This document shows positions 35,592-49,752 of a stretch of DNA of 64,000 nt, piece by piece (position 1 is the stretch's first letter; the number at the start of each line of letters is the position of its first letter). The stretch is from contig NC_092579.1 in the NCBI RefSeq assembly GCF_037975245.1, positions 4,734,001-4,798,000 of the forward strand, read 5' to 3'. This DNA comes from Apostichopus japonicus (lineage: Eukaryota > Echinodermata > Holothuroidea > Aspidochirotida > Stichopodidae). The notes below the pieces were generated by a model. That model made no database searches, was not told the origin of the DNA, and saw only the letters and a list, made by a program, of their open reading frames with translations. Made by a program: the position numbers and the translations under genes.

Positions 35592-36469
35592 ATATCGGCG
35601 GTTGGCTCAGTCTATAGTTGTATCTATTTCAAAACTATACTTGTTAAGCTAAAGCACTAAGTTAATTCTTGAAGTTTCTTACTCCTAACCGTAACGTATG
35701 TGTTTATGGATTTTATGATCTCAGTCAGTTTCAGTTGATCTTTAGAAATCGCTTTTTTACTCGTTGGTTCCTTGTGGACGTCAATCTGTAAGTTAAAATC
35801 ACCAACCGTTACCATGAAGCAAGTTAACTACTATATATATATGATCATGAACAACTGGTCGAAATGAAATCGCAGTTCCAATCGCAAATGCGTAGCGCTT
35901 CGTCCGAGTGTCAAAAGATAGTGAGAAAACTTTAACAAGTCTATACTCTTCAACGAAACAATTGAATTATATTTCTCTTACTGTAAAAACGATTGCAGCT
36001 CACCGTGCTACGACCAACCTCTGAACCTTCTGTAAAACAATTCACTTCAATGCATACATTGAAGACTGTGCGGGGGTGTGAAGCTTTCAGTTGATGCAAA
36101 CCACATTAAGAGACAAAACAACAAAATACCTCCTGGCACGGAGGAAAAATAGAACTAGTATATATTTTACTTCATTTTCTCTGAGATCGTTAGTGACCAC
36201 GGTCTCAACGGGAGAGAAACTCGTTATTCAACTGCTGCTTTGTGTCATTTGCGAAATTACATTTATTTGCCTTCTTCCCTACCAAGTGTTTCTCTCAGTA
36301 AACAGAGGAATCCTTGCAGTTGCTCATTAACAGTGTACATAATCGGAAATAATAGGCGTCTTTAGTAGCATATACACTTGTAATTATGCAACAGGTATAA
36401 GTGGCTTCATCTGCCAAATGCAAGGAAATTCCTTGCCAAACCTGATAGCAATCGGCCAAATGACAAAAT
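35592..36469. other. 5' flank of LRR gene D with empty copia site
   Basis: Copy of 19837-20714. It reads through the gacaaaat|aggg site (36469/36470) without the LTR. Confidence 0.55.
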
Positions 36470-38089
36470 AGGGAAATCTGCAAAACTAAAGACCCCAGAC
36501 AGCGGCATGACAAGTGCCAAAAAATGCAGACAGCAAAACTGCAGTGTGGTTTCGATGATGCTACATGAATAATTTTTTATCAATGTGACACACTAGGCTT
36601 TAGGGTATAGCCAGAATTAAAAACATACTTTAATCTAAGTAGTAAAACAAATGGCATTGAGATATAACAAACAATATTAACATTGGCAGCTAATGACCGA
36701 GATGGAAACTTTTCTTGCATTCAGCATACAGGTTGATCTCTACCAAAAACAACAGGCTTCTTCTGCCTAATGTGTTACACCTACAAGACGTACATTAAGC
36801 AGGTTCCCAAAATTTTGCGTCTGGTTTGCCTCTAAAACATCTATCTAGGCGACAGTTGATTTTCAAAAACGGCGCTTGGGCATTTCCCAATTATTACATC
36901 TAACCCTGAAATTTTTATTCGGCACTCGACAAATGCGTATTACCAAATACGACGAAAAACAACAACGGAAGCAAAGATATAATACCGATGATTCACAATG
37001 ATATAGTCCATTCCAATAGCAACTGTTACTAAGTCAGATAAAGATTGTAGTTATGTTTAGGTGTTGTCGGATTGGGAAAGGAATTGGAAGACGAGAAAGT
37101 AGACGAAAGGGCAGTTATATGTACAATGAAATAAAATACAACTGTCCTTGTTATTACATAAAATTATACACAAAAAAAACCAACGTACCGGTACTTACAA
37201 ACTTAGACCTTAAGTTAACGCGCGCAGAGGTACCTCCTTTTGGTAGGGTGCAGTGATGTAGGGGTTGGTCCGACCGCTTGGTACGAGACTGGTGATGTTA
37301 CTGCGTTTTCCACAGGTAAGTATTTATAAAAGTACAGGTAAGCAGGTTATTAATTCTGACTGATTACGATAAATAAGACATCGGTGCTGGGCAGAGTTAC
37401 AGGAAACGGAAAAGGGTTGTTATAAGGTAAAAATTCCAGACAGGTTCACATGTTATGACAAGAAGGAATAACTCAAACAGCAGAAGCCGAGGATCTGAGA
37501 GGCTGCGTCACGGGAAAGAGGCATAGAGCTACGTGGAACTGCTCGTTATATAGGGAGTTCAGCCGACCCGTAACCGCACCTTAGTATTCAGCATGACGTG
37601 GCTTGACAATAAGGAATTCGGCCACAAACTAAGAATGGTGAACACGGTATCCAGACAAAAACAAATTGACTTTGCATAACACAACGTATCGACAAACAGT
37701 ACAACGTTTCATTACACACCTTTGTGCACAGGGATGTATGCAGCGACGTACATGGCAAAGCTAGCGACACACTTAAGTCAATGGAGATTTGGTCGAGGCT
37801 TTTGATTATCATCTTCGGATGCCCTAAGTTTCTATTACCAACAGCCTCTTCTATTCTTATGTAGCGTATCTTACATGTTATCCAATAGGCTGGTCGGTGG
37901 GAGATACGGTGGATTATAAAACAAGTTTTCCACAATTTGACCCCTGGTAACTCAAAAAAACATTTGAATTCCACACAAAAAATAGGCTATTTGTACTTGA
38001 CGTGTCACAACTACATATTAGATTGGTCCAAGCTTCCCTACTTGAATGATCGTGTTTACAATGTTTTCACAACTTGACCTCTGGTGATC
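36470..38089. other. Unassigned spacer (block 3)
   Basis: Copy of 20715-22329. One extra base near 37170 changes short frames only. No gene recognised. Confidence 0.45.
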
Positions 38090-39008
38090 CCAAATAATAT
38101 TCCCCCCCCCCCCCCCTATCGTTTACAAAGCTGAGGGAATCCTTCCAATTCCCTGCAAATTTGCTGAAAGAATCCCATAAAATCGAGTAAACGGATATCT
38201 TAAAAGCTTAAATTTGGTCAGAAAAGCATTAATGGACTGAAAATTGCTTCGCATCTGGCAAAAACATATCCCTAATAAACAGTAAACCGGCGTCGTGAAG
38301 TTTTTGTCATAAACAATGTATTATCAATAACATTATTGTTCCAAAGGATTTGCTCACCAAAGTGATCCGAAGGTATTTTAAAGGTAGCCTTACTGCAAGT
38401 TATACAAATTTGCCTGATGAAGTAATTTTTTATACAGGAAATATCCTGGTCATGAAAATTACAATTGAAAGCAACTCTATACCAAACGGTGACAGAGAGT
38501 AATGAAATGAAAGATACCCCAAGTTGGCATTATTTCAATAGCGCTTGACTCAAGAGGTTTTAAGAGCATTAGCAAATTCTGTAAACATGTATTACTTTTA
38601 CCCCCACCCTTCTTCAATTGGATTATACATAGTAAGTCTCCTAACTTTATCAGTTTTACCGTTTCAAAGTCGAAAATAGTAGCCTACTCTGGATTTGATT
38701 AATTAAATCTTTTGGAGGTTTTGGCAGAACCTGAAAAAGAAAACAAGTTGGCTGATTGCAAAAGATTTCCAATAGGTATAAAATCAATAAAGTGCAGAAG
38801 ACCCGCAATATTATTTGCCGTAGTGTGATTGATCAATTCCAGCACAGAACGAATATTTTCCCCAATAAACTTGATTTTGAAAAAAAAAAACACAGTTTGA
38901 TTATCCCCAACAGTATTGTCGACGATTCGTTTTAACTTGTTAGCCAATGCTTTTGCTCCTATCTTGTAGTCAGTGTTAAAAAGACTAATTGGCCTATAGT
39001 TAGTTATA
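38090..39008 (-). mobile_element. L1/Tx1-like LINE relic, RT core and beyond (block 3)
   Basis: Copy of 22330-23248, with a longer C run at about 38103. Confidence 0.75.
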
Positions 39009-39577
39009 AACTAGAAGCTACAACTGGAAGCTAGAAGCTACAAAATAGAAGATGCGGTGGGGTTTGACTATTTTTTAATAATGAATTAAGTTTCAATTGC
39101 ATACCTGATATATCACTTTTTAATGATTCAATTGAGTCATTGTTCATTGAGGTTAATGCCCACAAAGTAAAGGATACATATATTATTGGTGTTGTATACA
39201 GACCACCCGGTAGCTCACTGGAAGGTTTTAGTTTTAGTATACAAATTATATGTCATAAACTAACAGAAAGTCGTTGCAAATGTTACATAATGGGTGATCT
39301 TAAGATTAAGTTGTCAAATAATACACCCAAGCCGAAAAGGTGTGAGCTTATATTTGTTCTCAACGTGTAGCATATTATGCATTTATATGCCAGGGTGTTA
39401 TAACACACTAACAGGTGTTATGTTTTGGGAGCATGCGAGAGCTAGATATGTTAAAGATACAATACAGTAAATCGTAGTGGTATTATATATTTTTTTATTT
39501 TTTATTTATATATATATATTTTTTATTTTTTTTTATTTTTATATAATATATAATATAAAATTATTTTTTATTTTTTA

Positions 39578-39609
<32 letters not shown>

Positions 39610-42343
39610 TAACACAGGCCGCAATAAAATGTGCCTCTAGCATAACACGTGTTATCATGTTATAACACAGATGCATATAAATGCGCAATATATTCAAGTC
39701 GAAAACGCTATTATAAGCAACTGTACAATTCGGTTCGGGTGAATAATAAAGCATCCTCCGGCTTTTTACAGAAATGTTTTTTCCCTATAAGTACTAAACC
39801 AACTCGTATTACCAGTAACTCATCTGCATTAATTGATAACATTACTACAAATGTTGATACTGTTATTACAACAGGTATACTTGTAACTGATATAACTAAT
39901 CACTTTCCCATATTTCCTAAGGTTGTAGGATCAACAAACAGATCAGACAACCCTTTGGATATCCGTAATTATAGAAAAAATAGCATAAGAACTTTTATTT
40001 CAGAGATTAAACGAAAAAACATGGGACAATGTTTTGAATAAAACTGATGCTAATACTGCATATAATTCATTCTACGATTGCTTTAATCTAAGTTATAATA
40101 ATTGTTTTCCGATTCATTACATCAGTAAAACGAAAGGGTGTAAGAAGAGACATCCTTGGATCACGAAAGTATCTTATCATCCATTAAAAGAAAGAAATTT
40201 CTTTTTTTAAACGCTAGTTTAAAGAACACTACAAATAGTAACAAGTCTACGTACAAAATATATCACAACAAACTAAATCCACTCATTAGATTATCTAAAA
40301 GGTTATATTTCAATAATGAATTCAATGAAACCAGAAACAATGTAAATAACACTTGGAAAGCAATTAACAGTATTCTTCATAATTCTTCGTAAGCAATCGT
40401 CATATCATGCTACTTTTAAAGGAGATAATGTAGAGACTAGCAATGAGGATACAATTGCCAACTATTTTAATAATTACTTTGTAAATGTAGGTCCTTCGCT
40501 TGCCAGAAAATTAAAAAACAATTGCAAGGCAGAACATTTTATCCATAGTTACAATTCGAACAGTCATTCTGTATTTATTTATCCAGTAACTGAAGAAGAA
40601 ATTTAAAAAATAGTCAATTCAAGTCTGAAAACCCCAAAAAGCAGCAGGATATGATAACTTTCAACCTGATATTGTTATAAAGTTGTACCTTTTACTGTTG
40701 AACCTTTGACGCACATCTGTAATATTTCATTCAATACTGGCATAGTTCCAGAAAAAGTAAACATTGACAAAGTTATATCAATAATTAATAAGGGAGAAAC
40801 TAGTGACTATGCGAATTACCGCCCTATATCTTTGCTATCACGTTTTTCTAAAATTATTGAACGCCTTATGTTTAATCGTATTTATAGCTGTCTTAGCAGA
40901 TACAATATTTTATGTAAAGAACAGTATGGTTTTCGCCCTGACCATTCAACTAAACATGCTTTGGCAGACGCCATTGACAACTTGTTTACTGAAGTTGACC
41001 ATAATAAAACATGTATTGGCGTCTTCCTTGATCTTTCAAAGCTTTTGACACTATCGACCACAACATTTCATTGACCAATTTATCCTTCTATGGTATCAGA
41101 GGAACCACGCTTAACTGGCTAGACAGCTATCTTTCTAATAGATATCAATAAACCTCATATACGTACTCAAAATATAAACTTGCTAAAATCACCTGTGGGG
41201 TACCTCAATGATCTATTTTTGGCCCCTTAGTATCCATTATATGTCAATGACATTTGCCAAGTCTCTAAAATTGCTAACATTACATTATTTGCTGACGATG
41301 CTAATATTTTCTTCCATTCTGATAATCTAGACACACTACAAAGTACTGTTTCTAATGAATTCAGTAAATTCTATGATTGGTTCACTGCTAATAAACTATC
41401 TATTAACTTTGCGAAAACTATTTATATTGCTTTCAACACTGATAGAAAATTCATTGGGATAAAGACATAATAATGAACGGTAAAATCATTAATCATGTAA
41501 CTACTACGAAATTTTTAGGTGTTGATATTGACTGTAATTTATCATGGCTCAACAACATATCATCGATTTCTTACAAAGTCGCAAGAAATATTGGAATACT
41601 CTCTAAATTGAAGCATTTCTTCCCACATAATATACGTAGAACGCTTTATAAAACACTGATCTTACCACACCTAACATACTGTACAATTATTTGGTCTGGG
41701 ACACACAATATGAATCTTGATCACCTTAGCAAACTCCAAAAAAGGAGCTATTCGTCACATTACCCATTCTGCACCACGGGAACACACTAGTCCGCTATTC
41801 AAGAAACTAAACTTGCTTATACTCGATGATATCATCAAAATGAATTGGAATGAGTTACTGCCGGAAACAGTTTTGTAATAATAGTAACAAAACTTTTTAT
41901 CACTATCAAACGAGACATACTTATAATGCACATCGTAATTTTTACCGTACCACTATTGGAACCTATAGCTTTCGTAGCCGTATAATTAAAACATGGAATT
42001 CCCTTCAGATAATATACAGGCCAAAAAGTCGTTGAGTTTATTTAAGAAGTATTTGAGAAAAGACATCATCACAACATACTAATACGGTCTTTATGCTGCA
42101 TTTGTATATATTAAGTGATTACATACACAGGCTAAATTCTTTATGAATTAGTACAATGTTATCCTGTCTAGTTATTACTCCTTAAAGTATCTGTATCATT
42201 CTGCTCATTTAACTTGTATTATATTTTTCTTCTTTACCAGGGAGTCTTCTACTCTGTTAAGCCAATTCAGGCTTTATAAAAGACTTCCTTTCACATTGTA
42301 ATTGTTAGATTTTTGTGTGAAACAAATAAATAAACAAACAAAC
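39009..42343 (+). mobile_element. Jockey/CR1-superclade LINE, 5'-truncated (block 3)
   Basis: Copy of 23249-26585 with the same breaks in the frames and the same A-rich tail; no base changes noticed apart from AT-tract length. Confidence 0.82.
39324..39741. mobile_element. 418-bp inverted-repeat element inside the LINE endonuclease (block 3)
   Basis: Copy of 23564-23983, two bases shorter in the TA run. The flanking aataata repeats are at 39317-39323 and 39742-39748. Confidence 0.85.
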
Positions 42344-44282
42344 CTAGGGTCCTTATCCGGTTAACGAATAACAGTAATAACCCCTCTACTTTGACCAAGA
42401 AAAGACCAATTGTGTCTATAAAACTCAGTAGAGAAACTATCACTACCGGGAGATTTACCATGAGGCATTGATCATAAGGCTTTTTGATATTCATCAAAAG
42501 TAATGGGCCCGTCACAAGAGCTGGGGTCCGATTCCTCTGAGTGAAAGTCAGGCGAATCTCTAATAAAATGCAAAGGATTACATGGTGCATGAGAGTATGA
42601 AGACTATAAAACAAACTTATTTCACGAAGAATATCTCCACTGTTAGTGGTGACATTGCCCCCATTGACATTTAAACTAAAAATGTTGTTTGCTTTGATAC
42701 GCCTTTTCTAATTTCAGAAAATGTTTAGTGCTATTTTTCACCAGCTTCAACGAGATCTCGACCGAACAATAATGACATGAAGCTTGCCATCATGGTCATG
42801 GACGGCGATCATGGGGGGGGGGGGGGACATGTCCCTCCCAATATTTTAGGTGGGGGATATAGTATCTAATATCCCCCCAATATTTGGTGACATAGTCTTT
42901 TTGTGTGGCTATAAATAGAAAGTAATGCGTGAGATTATTTATCGAAATCATATGTGGCGGTGGCTAAAACTTCATCTACATCCACATGCTGCAAGAGGTA
43001 AATGACTCTTCGTGGTCGTTTCTGTGACCTGTGACCGTATAGCATGATGTCACTCATGATTATTATCATAATGTCTGTACATCTCTTGTGTATGAGTGTA
43101 ATTACGTACAATCATATATATGAACCACATCGATAAAACATATGGGTTCAATGGGTTTCCATTTGGCCTGTTTCCTACAATATTTCTAACCGCAGGCGCG
43201 TAGCCTAGGGTAAAAGGGGAGACCGCCCCCCCCCCCGAGCATATTTTTCGTATTTATTTTTATGATATCGAAGTTTTATAGTAGCCGTTATAAGAGGTTT
43301 TAATATTTGTACACCAATAAATTAACTGTGTCTGAACTTTCGAAAATTCCCTGACCACCATTCTTCATCATACTTCCCCTCTACTCGTGCAATTTTGACC
43401 GGTCTGTTAGGGGTTGGAGGAGGTTTTTCTATATTGGTTGTTCATAGATGAAATTTTGTGCAACATTATGGGTATGTTTTGAGTGAATTTATCACGAGAA
43501 AAGTTAATTTCCAAATTCTGAACAAATAATTGGCTTAAAACCTTGAAAAGTGGGGTTGACGGATATTGTAGGCCGCGACGTAGAATCACCTACAAAGCAA
43601 TGATCCACAGAGATGTGATGAGGGGTAAGATGATGTGTGACTGGTGACAATCTTCAAAAAGATTATATGAAAAGAATAATTGAAAATACTTGTTTCTCAG
43701 GCAAAATTGACATCTGGTTGGTCAGTTTCAATCCCGAGAAGAGCCCTTTCCGGTGATCTGGGGGGTATCAAAACCAGAAAATGTCTTTTACGCTGCGCGC
43801 CAACCGACGGTGCAATTGATGGCGCTACACATAAATTACGTTTTGTAACGAGCTGGTTGTGTACCAATTCGCGCCACCCGGGTTAGTAAATCCTGAATAC
43901 GTCCCTGATTAGTATTGAAGAATTTAAGTGACGAGAAACATCATTGAAGAAAGCAGGATTATCTTGGTTAGGGCAATAGGTACAGACCATGGTAAAGAGC
44001 CGATGATTGTAGCAAAAGTCAACAATAATACATCTACCATGCTGATCATTATGCACTTTAACAATGTCAACCGAAAGATTTGCATTAAAAAGAATAGCAA
44101 CACCTTTACTTAAAGCAGTGCCACTCATTAGTCCACAAGCGCTCCAAGTCAGGGGAACTTTGCGTTTCCTATATAAGAATGATATTAAAGCGGTTGCGAT
44201 GAAAATATGCAAATTGTTGTCTACGATTATTACTTTGCCTTAAGCCCCTGACATTACAGGAGCAAATCTTAATATCAGCGAG
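42344..44282 (-). mobile_element. L1/Tx1-like LINE relic, endonuclease and start of RT (block 3)
   Basis: Copy of 26586-28524. The endonuclease part is 44282-43908 and the RT start is 42796-42344. Confidence 0.75.
42797..43907. mobile_element. hAT-like non-autonomous element (block 3)
   Basis: Copy of 27039-28149; only G/C run lengths differ. Confidence 0.55.
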
Positions 44283-44647
44283 GGAAATGAAAAATGAATA
44301 TGAATCGAAATGTGAAATTCATTCCTTGCATCCAATTGTACTAACGACGAAAAACAAAGTTGAGATGGATATAAAGTCCACAAATACACGAACACAGAAA
44401 AACACAAATAAAATCCATAAAAGCAGTCAAAAGAGAAGCATCATGTCCGGGATCTACTTGGGTAAACAAAAGTCCCGTTGATGGTTTCTTGTGGGGATGT
44501 ATTTCAATGTTGACAGAGTGTTGCTGGACAGCAGGAATGACAAAATAATTTTAGAATAGATTGGAGCCATAATGTAGGGGAATGGTGCAGCAATTTAGTG
44601 GCCGTCAGGAAAGACATCATTCCTCTCTAGAGGCCTCCAGAAAATAA
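44283..44647. other. Region upstream of the L1-like endonuclease (block 3)
   Basis: Copy of 28525-28889. No gene recognised. Confidence 0.4.
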
Positions 44648-45775
44648 TGATTATCATAATAATAATAATAATAATTATGTGACCTCGATCGGTCGTAATG
44701 TTGTTGTCAAAGCATTTGCTTTGTCGCAGCTTGTTTTTCTCATTTACTTAAGATCTTACGGAAAAGAACTTATTTTTTACTTTAATTGCTCAGAGAATGA
44801 CATCATAGATATTTCAAATCCTTTCATTTACCAAATCGTTAGTGCGTGGTGTGAAATTTCATTTATGAACCCGAATAGTAACTTTGGAAATCAAATTATC
44901 TGGAAATATTCCCACATACGTATTAACAATGATATTATTTTGTATAAGAATTTACCCTTGAAAAATGTATATTATGTTGGGGATTTGTTTAATAATGACG
45001 GGAGACCTCTCCTGCTTGATTGTTTTAAGCGCAAATTCCATTATGCGTTTTCCTTTCACCCTATATTGGGGTTTAATTGATAGTACCCCGAAAAGTTGGA
45101 GAGGGGCTGCTTGCGTTAGAAACAATATTGATAATGACAACATAATTCTATTCAATGAAGTTCTAAAATCCTCATCAGTCTCCCAACTAGTTTATATGCG
45201 CCATTTGCGTCGTCTATGAGACATACCAACCGCCATTGAAAAGTGGAATGCGACCTTCACCAACTTAACCTACAATGACTGGCATCGCTTCTTTCATATG
45301 CCGTATCGCACTGTCTCTGAAGCTTAAATCCAATTATTCCAGTTCAAATTTATTCATAGAATTGTTGCCACGAATAGGCTTCTTTCATTGATGGGTAAAA
45401 GTGGTTCAGATCTTTGTACCTTACTTAAAATTGAAACTGAGAATATTGAGCACTTATTTTGGAAATCTCCCATAACTGCCTCTTTTATTATAGATGTTGA
45501 AAATATGTTTCTTAAGAAGCAGTTCTTTTTTTCAAAGCAGGATATCTTTTTTTGGTTATAACAACGGTAGGGGACATACCTATAACTTTCTGATAATTCA
45601 TATGAAATACTTTATTTATGATTGCAAAAGGAATGAACGAAATCCATTAATCAATGAGTTTTTCTTTAAATTCAAATTCATAAACAATATTGAAAGGTTC
45701 AACTATTTAAGAATTTCCAGCTTTAGAAAACATAAAGTTACTTTTGTGGAGTTATGGCACGCCTTTCCCTTATGT
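44648..45775 (+). mobile_element. L1/Tx1-like LINE 3' piece, plus strand (block 3)
   Basis: Copy of 28890-30017. Confidence 0.7.
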
Positions 45776-45821
45776 CATGATCATCATGATCATGATCATC
45801 ATCATCATGATCATCATCATG

Positions 45822-45882
<61 letters not shown>

Positions 45883-45907
45883 CCACCACCACCACCATCA
45901 TCATCAT

Positions 45908-46003
<96 letters not shown>
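45776..46003. repeat. (CAT)n microsatellite, 76 triplets
   Basis: Same tract as 30018-30281 but 12 triplets shorter; the CAC blocks and left GATCAT pattern are the same. Confidence 0.95.
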
Positions 46004-46803
46004 AAAGAAGGAGCGGCACTGGTGAAAGATCTTCGACCAAAAGACTTGATCTGGAAGTGAGCCTGCGACTGATCGTATCACTCAGATATTATGGTTCTAA
46101 TCCACGCAGGGCCTTGTAGAAACAGGACTTTCAAGTGTATCCTGTAGTAGAGTATTCGCTCTTTAAAATGTGAACAACTGAGAATGGGTGTGATATGGTT
46201 AAACTACTTGGACTGTGTGATAATTATAAGTGCCGTATATAGTAGGTACGTTGGAGATAGTGTAGTTGCTTGTCAGGCAAGCCATACACTATTGAATTAG
46301 CATAATCCAGTTTGGCAGTACTTTTCAGTAAGACATTTCCTGATGTTAGCCATTTACGAAGGAAAATGTTTATCGAGTATCTTTGTACACAGATAAGAGT
46401 GTTGTATCAGTGCTACGAAACTTCCTGTATGCTGACTGAAAGGTTTCATTTGAGAGTAGATAAATAGGCGTTTACTTGTGCAGCCACCTCCTTTTTGATG
46501 AGTTTGGAAATGACAGGTAATTTTGAGACGGGACGGAAGTTACTCGGTTTTCCGGATCAAGGGTCGTTTCTTCACAAGTGTTGTAGAACAGCACGATTTG
46601 GAGGTTCAGATACAACAACGGACTCAAAGACAGATTGACTATGAAAGTAATTACAGTATTAGAGTGATTTGCTCAACAATAACTTAATATTGATGTAGGC
46701 AAAGGGTCCACACAGTTGGACTTGCTTTGGTCCGCCATGATTGAACCAACGACATCTTTGGAAACGAGTCTAAATGAATTCAATGATGAGGTAGCGATAG
46801 TTT
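46004..46803 (-). mobile_element. CR1-type LINE relic (block 3)
   Basis: Copy of 30282-31085 with scattered substitutions and a short deletion near 46446, so it is more diverged than the rest of the block. Confidence 0.72.
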
Positions 46804-47938
46804 CTGCATAACTGAAATCAGTTGTGATTTATGGTGCATCAAAAGCTGTCACTTTTAATTATACATTGACAAACAACAACATTGTTCACGCAGTAAACAC
46901 ATGCATTCATATCAAATGCAATATTTCTAACAATCTACATGATAAATTTACTGAGACCCATTATGTCCATACGTATAGGCACCTAAACCACATAACCAGA
47001 ATATAACCCACAAAGTTTGGGCGACACCTTTACAATCAATCTACAGATTGACAATGTCCAGATGTGTGAAAAATGGTGCAAAACGGAAATAAAATGAAAT
47101 AACATGAAATACATAACAAACATAATATACATACAAAATACTTTAAATCCCGATCCCAGCTACCTAAGCTGCCTTATCTTATGCAAAGCAAACGGATCAG
47201 ATCAAGTATTGTATGGCAACAAGCCTTGCGGTGTAAACACCCTTAGCAACATGATGACCAAATTTCCGCATGAAGTGTACTTATCATAGGGTGCAAGCAA
47301 CAACGATCTATAACTCATAGGCTTATGTCTACCGTCAGGCGTGACTGATCGAGAATACAGCAGCAATGCATCAAGTAATGCACGTTTAAGAAAACAGCAA
47401 ACGTTATTCTCCAGAAGATGTACTGTTTTATATTATGGTTCACACGTATTCGTCTGATTAAATGTTAAAGCCATATAAAGTACAACAAACGTGAACTGCT
47501 TGTTTAAGAACTTTCTCGACGGAATTGTTCACGTGTGTTCACGACTCAACGGTATCTATATAGCGTAGCAGAGTATCACGTGTGTGCTGTAGTACGTATC
47601 TCGCAATGACGTTATGTCAGTCAGTGTATCGTACGTTGTACGTCTCGACATGAACACATCGGTCCGTGTTGCTATGCCACTTGGACGCAGGCGTAGTATG
47701 ACATTCCGTCAGACCGTTATGCTGTACACGTAGTGTTGTTCAATGTATAACCTATTATAGTCATTCTTGTTATTTTATTTGCGCATTTATATTGCTTTGA
47801 GACTTTTCACCATTATAATAAAAGTAAAAAAACGGGGCACCCTTTCGAGACAATTGTTGTTAATCTTTTTAGTTAAATTGTAACATTTTGGAATGAAAAT
47901 TAATGTTTCTTTAGTACTTTGAATGAATGAACAGAGTT
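46804..47938. other. Unassigned spacer (block 3)
   Basis: Diverged copy of 31086-32229; differences are concentrated at 47055-47480. No gene recognised. Confidence 0.5.
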
Positions 47939-48077
47939 AATCAACGGTCTACCTTGCGTTTATCGCAGGATATACGTTCTCGGCGGTATACCCATATCGC
48001 TGGATGCACTCGGCTTGATTAACCCCCCCCCCCGTTCGAGCATAAATCTGCGATGAACGCAAGGTCGACTGTTGTTT
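47939..48077. repeat. 30-bp inverted repeat at the unit border (block 3/E)
   Basis: Copy of 16475-16608 with a longer C run in the loop and one more arm mismatch (gttgttt for gttgatt). Confidence 0.7.
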
Positions 48078-48094
48078 GTAGACCCTCATTAAGT

Positions 48095-49352
48095 CATTAT
48101 AAGCACAATTAAATACAGTTTATTCTTAACCAACGTTATGCAACTAATAACAGATGTTAAATTGCAGTACTTTTACATTCATAATGTTCATCTGTTATTT
48201 TACAGAACGGGCAATAATTGCTCACGCTAAATAATGTATCCCGCGACTTTAACCCTAAAAAATACTGTTATATCGTACAACAATGACATTAGAAATAACT
48301 ATACAGAATGAAGTTGAACTGTAGCAGTTGGCTGAATTCAAATTGTTATTCTACAGGTAATACTCAGCACCGAAGAGACTATTACTGTTCGGAATGTATA
48401 ACTAACGTTAGGCTATAGCCTCAATATAAAATCATAGGCCTCGATGTTGACGTCATGCATTGGATCTAAAACTAGAGATCGGTTCGTCGTCAGTCTGGCA
48501 GCATCTGTGAGACTGTGAGACTTAAACTCGACACCACAAAACTAATAACACTTACCGTTATGTGACCCGGTACAGTTAGTGCTCTGTTCATTACAAAAAT
48601 TGTTTGCAAAACTATAGTCAAAACTTCGAAATGAAAATATCAACATTTTGAGATGAGACTAGTCACCATTTCGAGATAAAAGTTTTCACAATTTTGAGAT
48701 GAAAAATTCATCTTTTAAGACGGAAAAGTCAAACGTTTGAGTTGAGAGAGCATATATTTTTTAGAATTAAATTCGTTATTTCGAGATAAAACGTCAAACC
48801 TATGAATAAATATCTACATTTCGAGTCAAAAAAAACAAATAGAAAAAAAGATCAAATCTTTAGATAACGTCGAGAACTTTTTTTCTCATTTCCTTAACCA
48901 CTGTAGTTTCACCTTTCTGACTAAATTAAAGGAATATTCCTGTGGTGGACAATATAACAGATATCTAATTCTTTCTGAATGTTGAGAATTTCGTAAGAAA
49001 ATGCAATGTTATTATTCCCCTCTTTCAATTAATTGCTGAAATATTATCACCAAAAAAAAAAAAATTCAGCTCAAATTAGCAGCCGTTTTTCTGTTGTTAA
49101 TCAGTTTCCCCTTTGAAGCGTGTAAAATGCATACGAACACGATGGGCATCGAACTCAAGCAGACTGAAAGACTACCAGGGGAGGAGCCATTATTTTAAAG
49201 ACGGACAAAGTTCTGATGTCGGTTAACCGGAGTCGCATGTAAGGGATCCTTACCCGTAGAAAAGTGAAATTGTAGACTTCCAATGGTACATTTGAGGCAT
49301 ATTTAGACTTTAAATCATATAAAAATTAAGTAAACATGCAATTGAGGTTGTG
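48095..49352. other. 3' flank of LRR gene E
   Basis: Near-identical to 16626-17883. Contains the minisatellite (48616-48831) and the TGACGTCA octamer. No gene is seen. Confidence 0.65.
48616..48831. repeat. Degenerate minisatellite, unit E
   Basis: Same array as 17147-17362. Confidence 0.65.
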
Positions 49353-49598
49353 CTAATCGCTATTTCTAACTTGTGTGTGTATCAAGGGGCAAAGTTGGAC
49401 CAACCCCACCCACCCCCTGCTTCCCATGGATCCGTGCCCCAATACGTAGTCATTTCTCGGAAGGCAGGTAAATGAGTTATACAAATTAAGAACTAATAAT
49501 ATCAGAGTGAGTACTATAAACGTCACAAAAACGATTGAAAAATGACGTGTTCCGAAAAGAAAAATACTGCCTGAAGTCAGGCTAACTGTATGTATCAT
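49353..49598 (-). other. Second TM-plus-tail segment downstream of LRR gene E
   Basis: Same translated sequence as 17884-18129. Confidence 0.5.
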
Positions 49599-49752
49599 AC
49601 TAAATTTTCAGACATGGAATGGTGCATGCGGAGGTATATTTAGACAAGAAATCAAAGGTCTAAATTGGTGAATTCATACAAAGTTGTGCTAATGAATATT
49701 TTTTAACTTATATGCGCGTGGACTACTCACTCCCAATCTCATCCTCGCTTGA

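Larger units (their letters stand above)
32381..48094. repeat. 15.7-kb tandem block 3 (carries LRR gene D)
   Basis: Head-to-tail copy of 16626-32380. By eye the first ~13.7 kb differ only in homopolymer, AT and CAT tract lengths. Substitutions cluster at about 46150-47470 (for example acaactgag for acaacggag, and a changed and shortened stretch at 46446). The last ~600 bp is again nearly identical, apart from a longer C run at 48023. Confidence 0.9.
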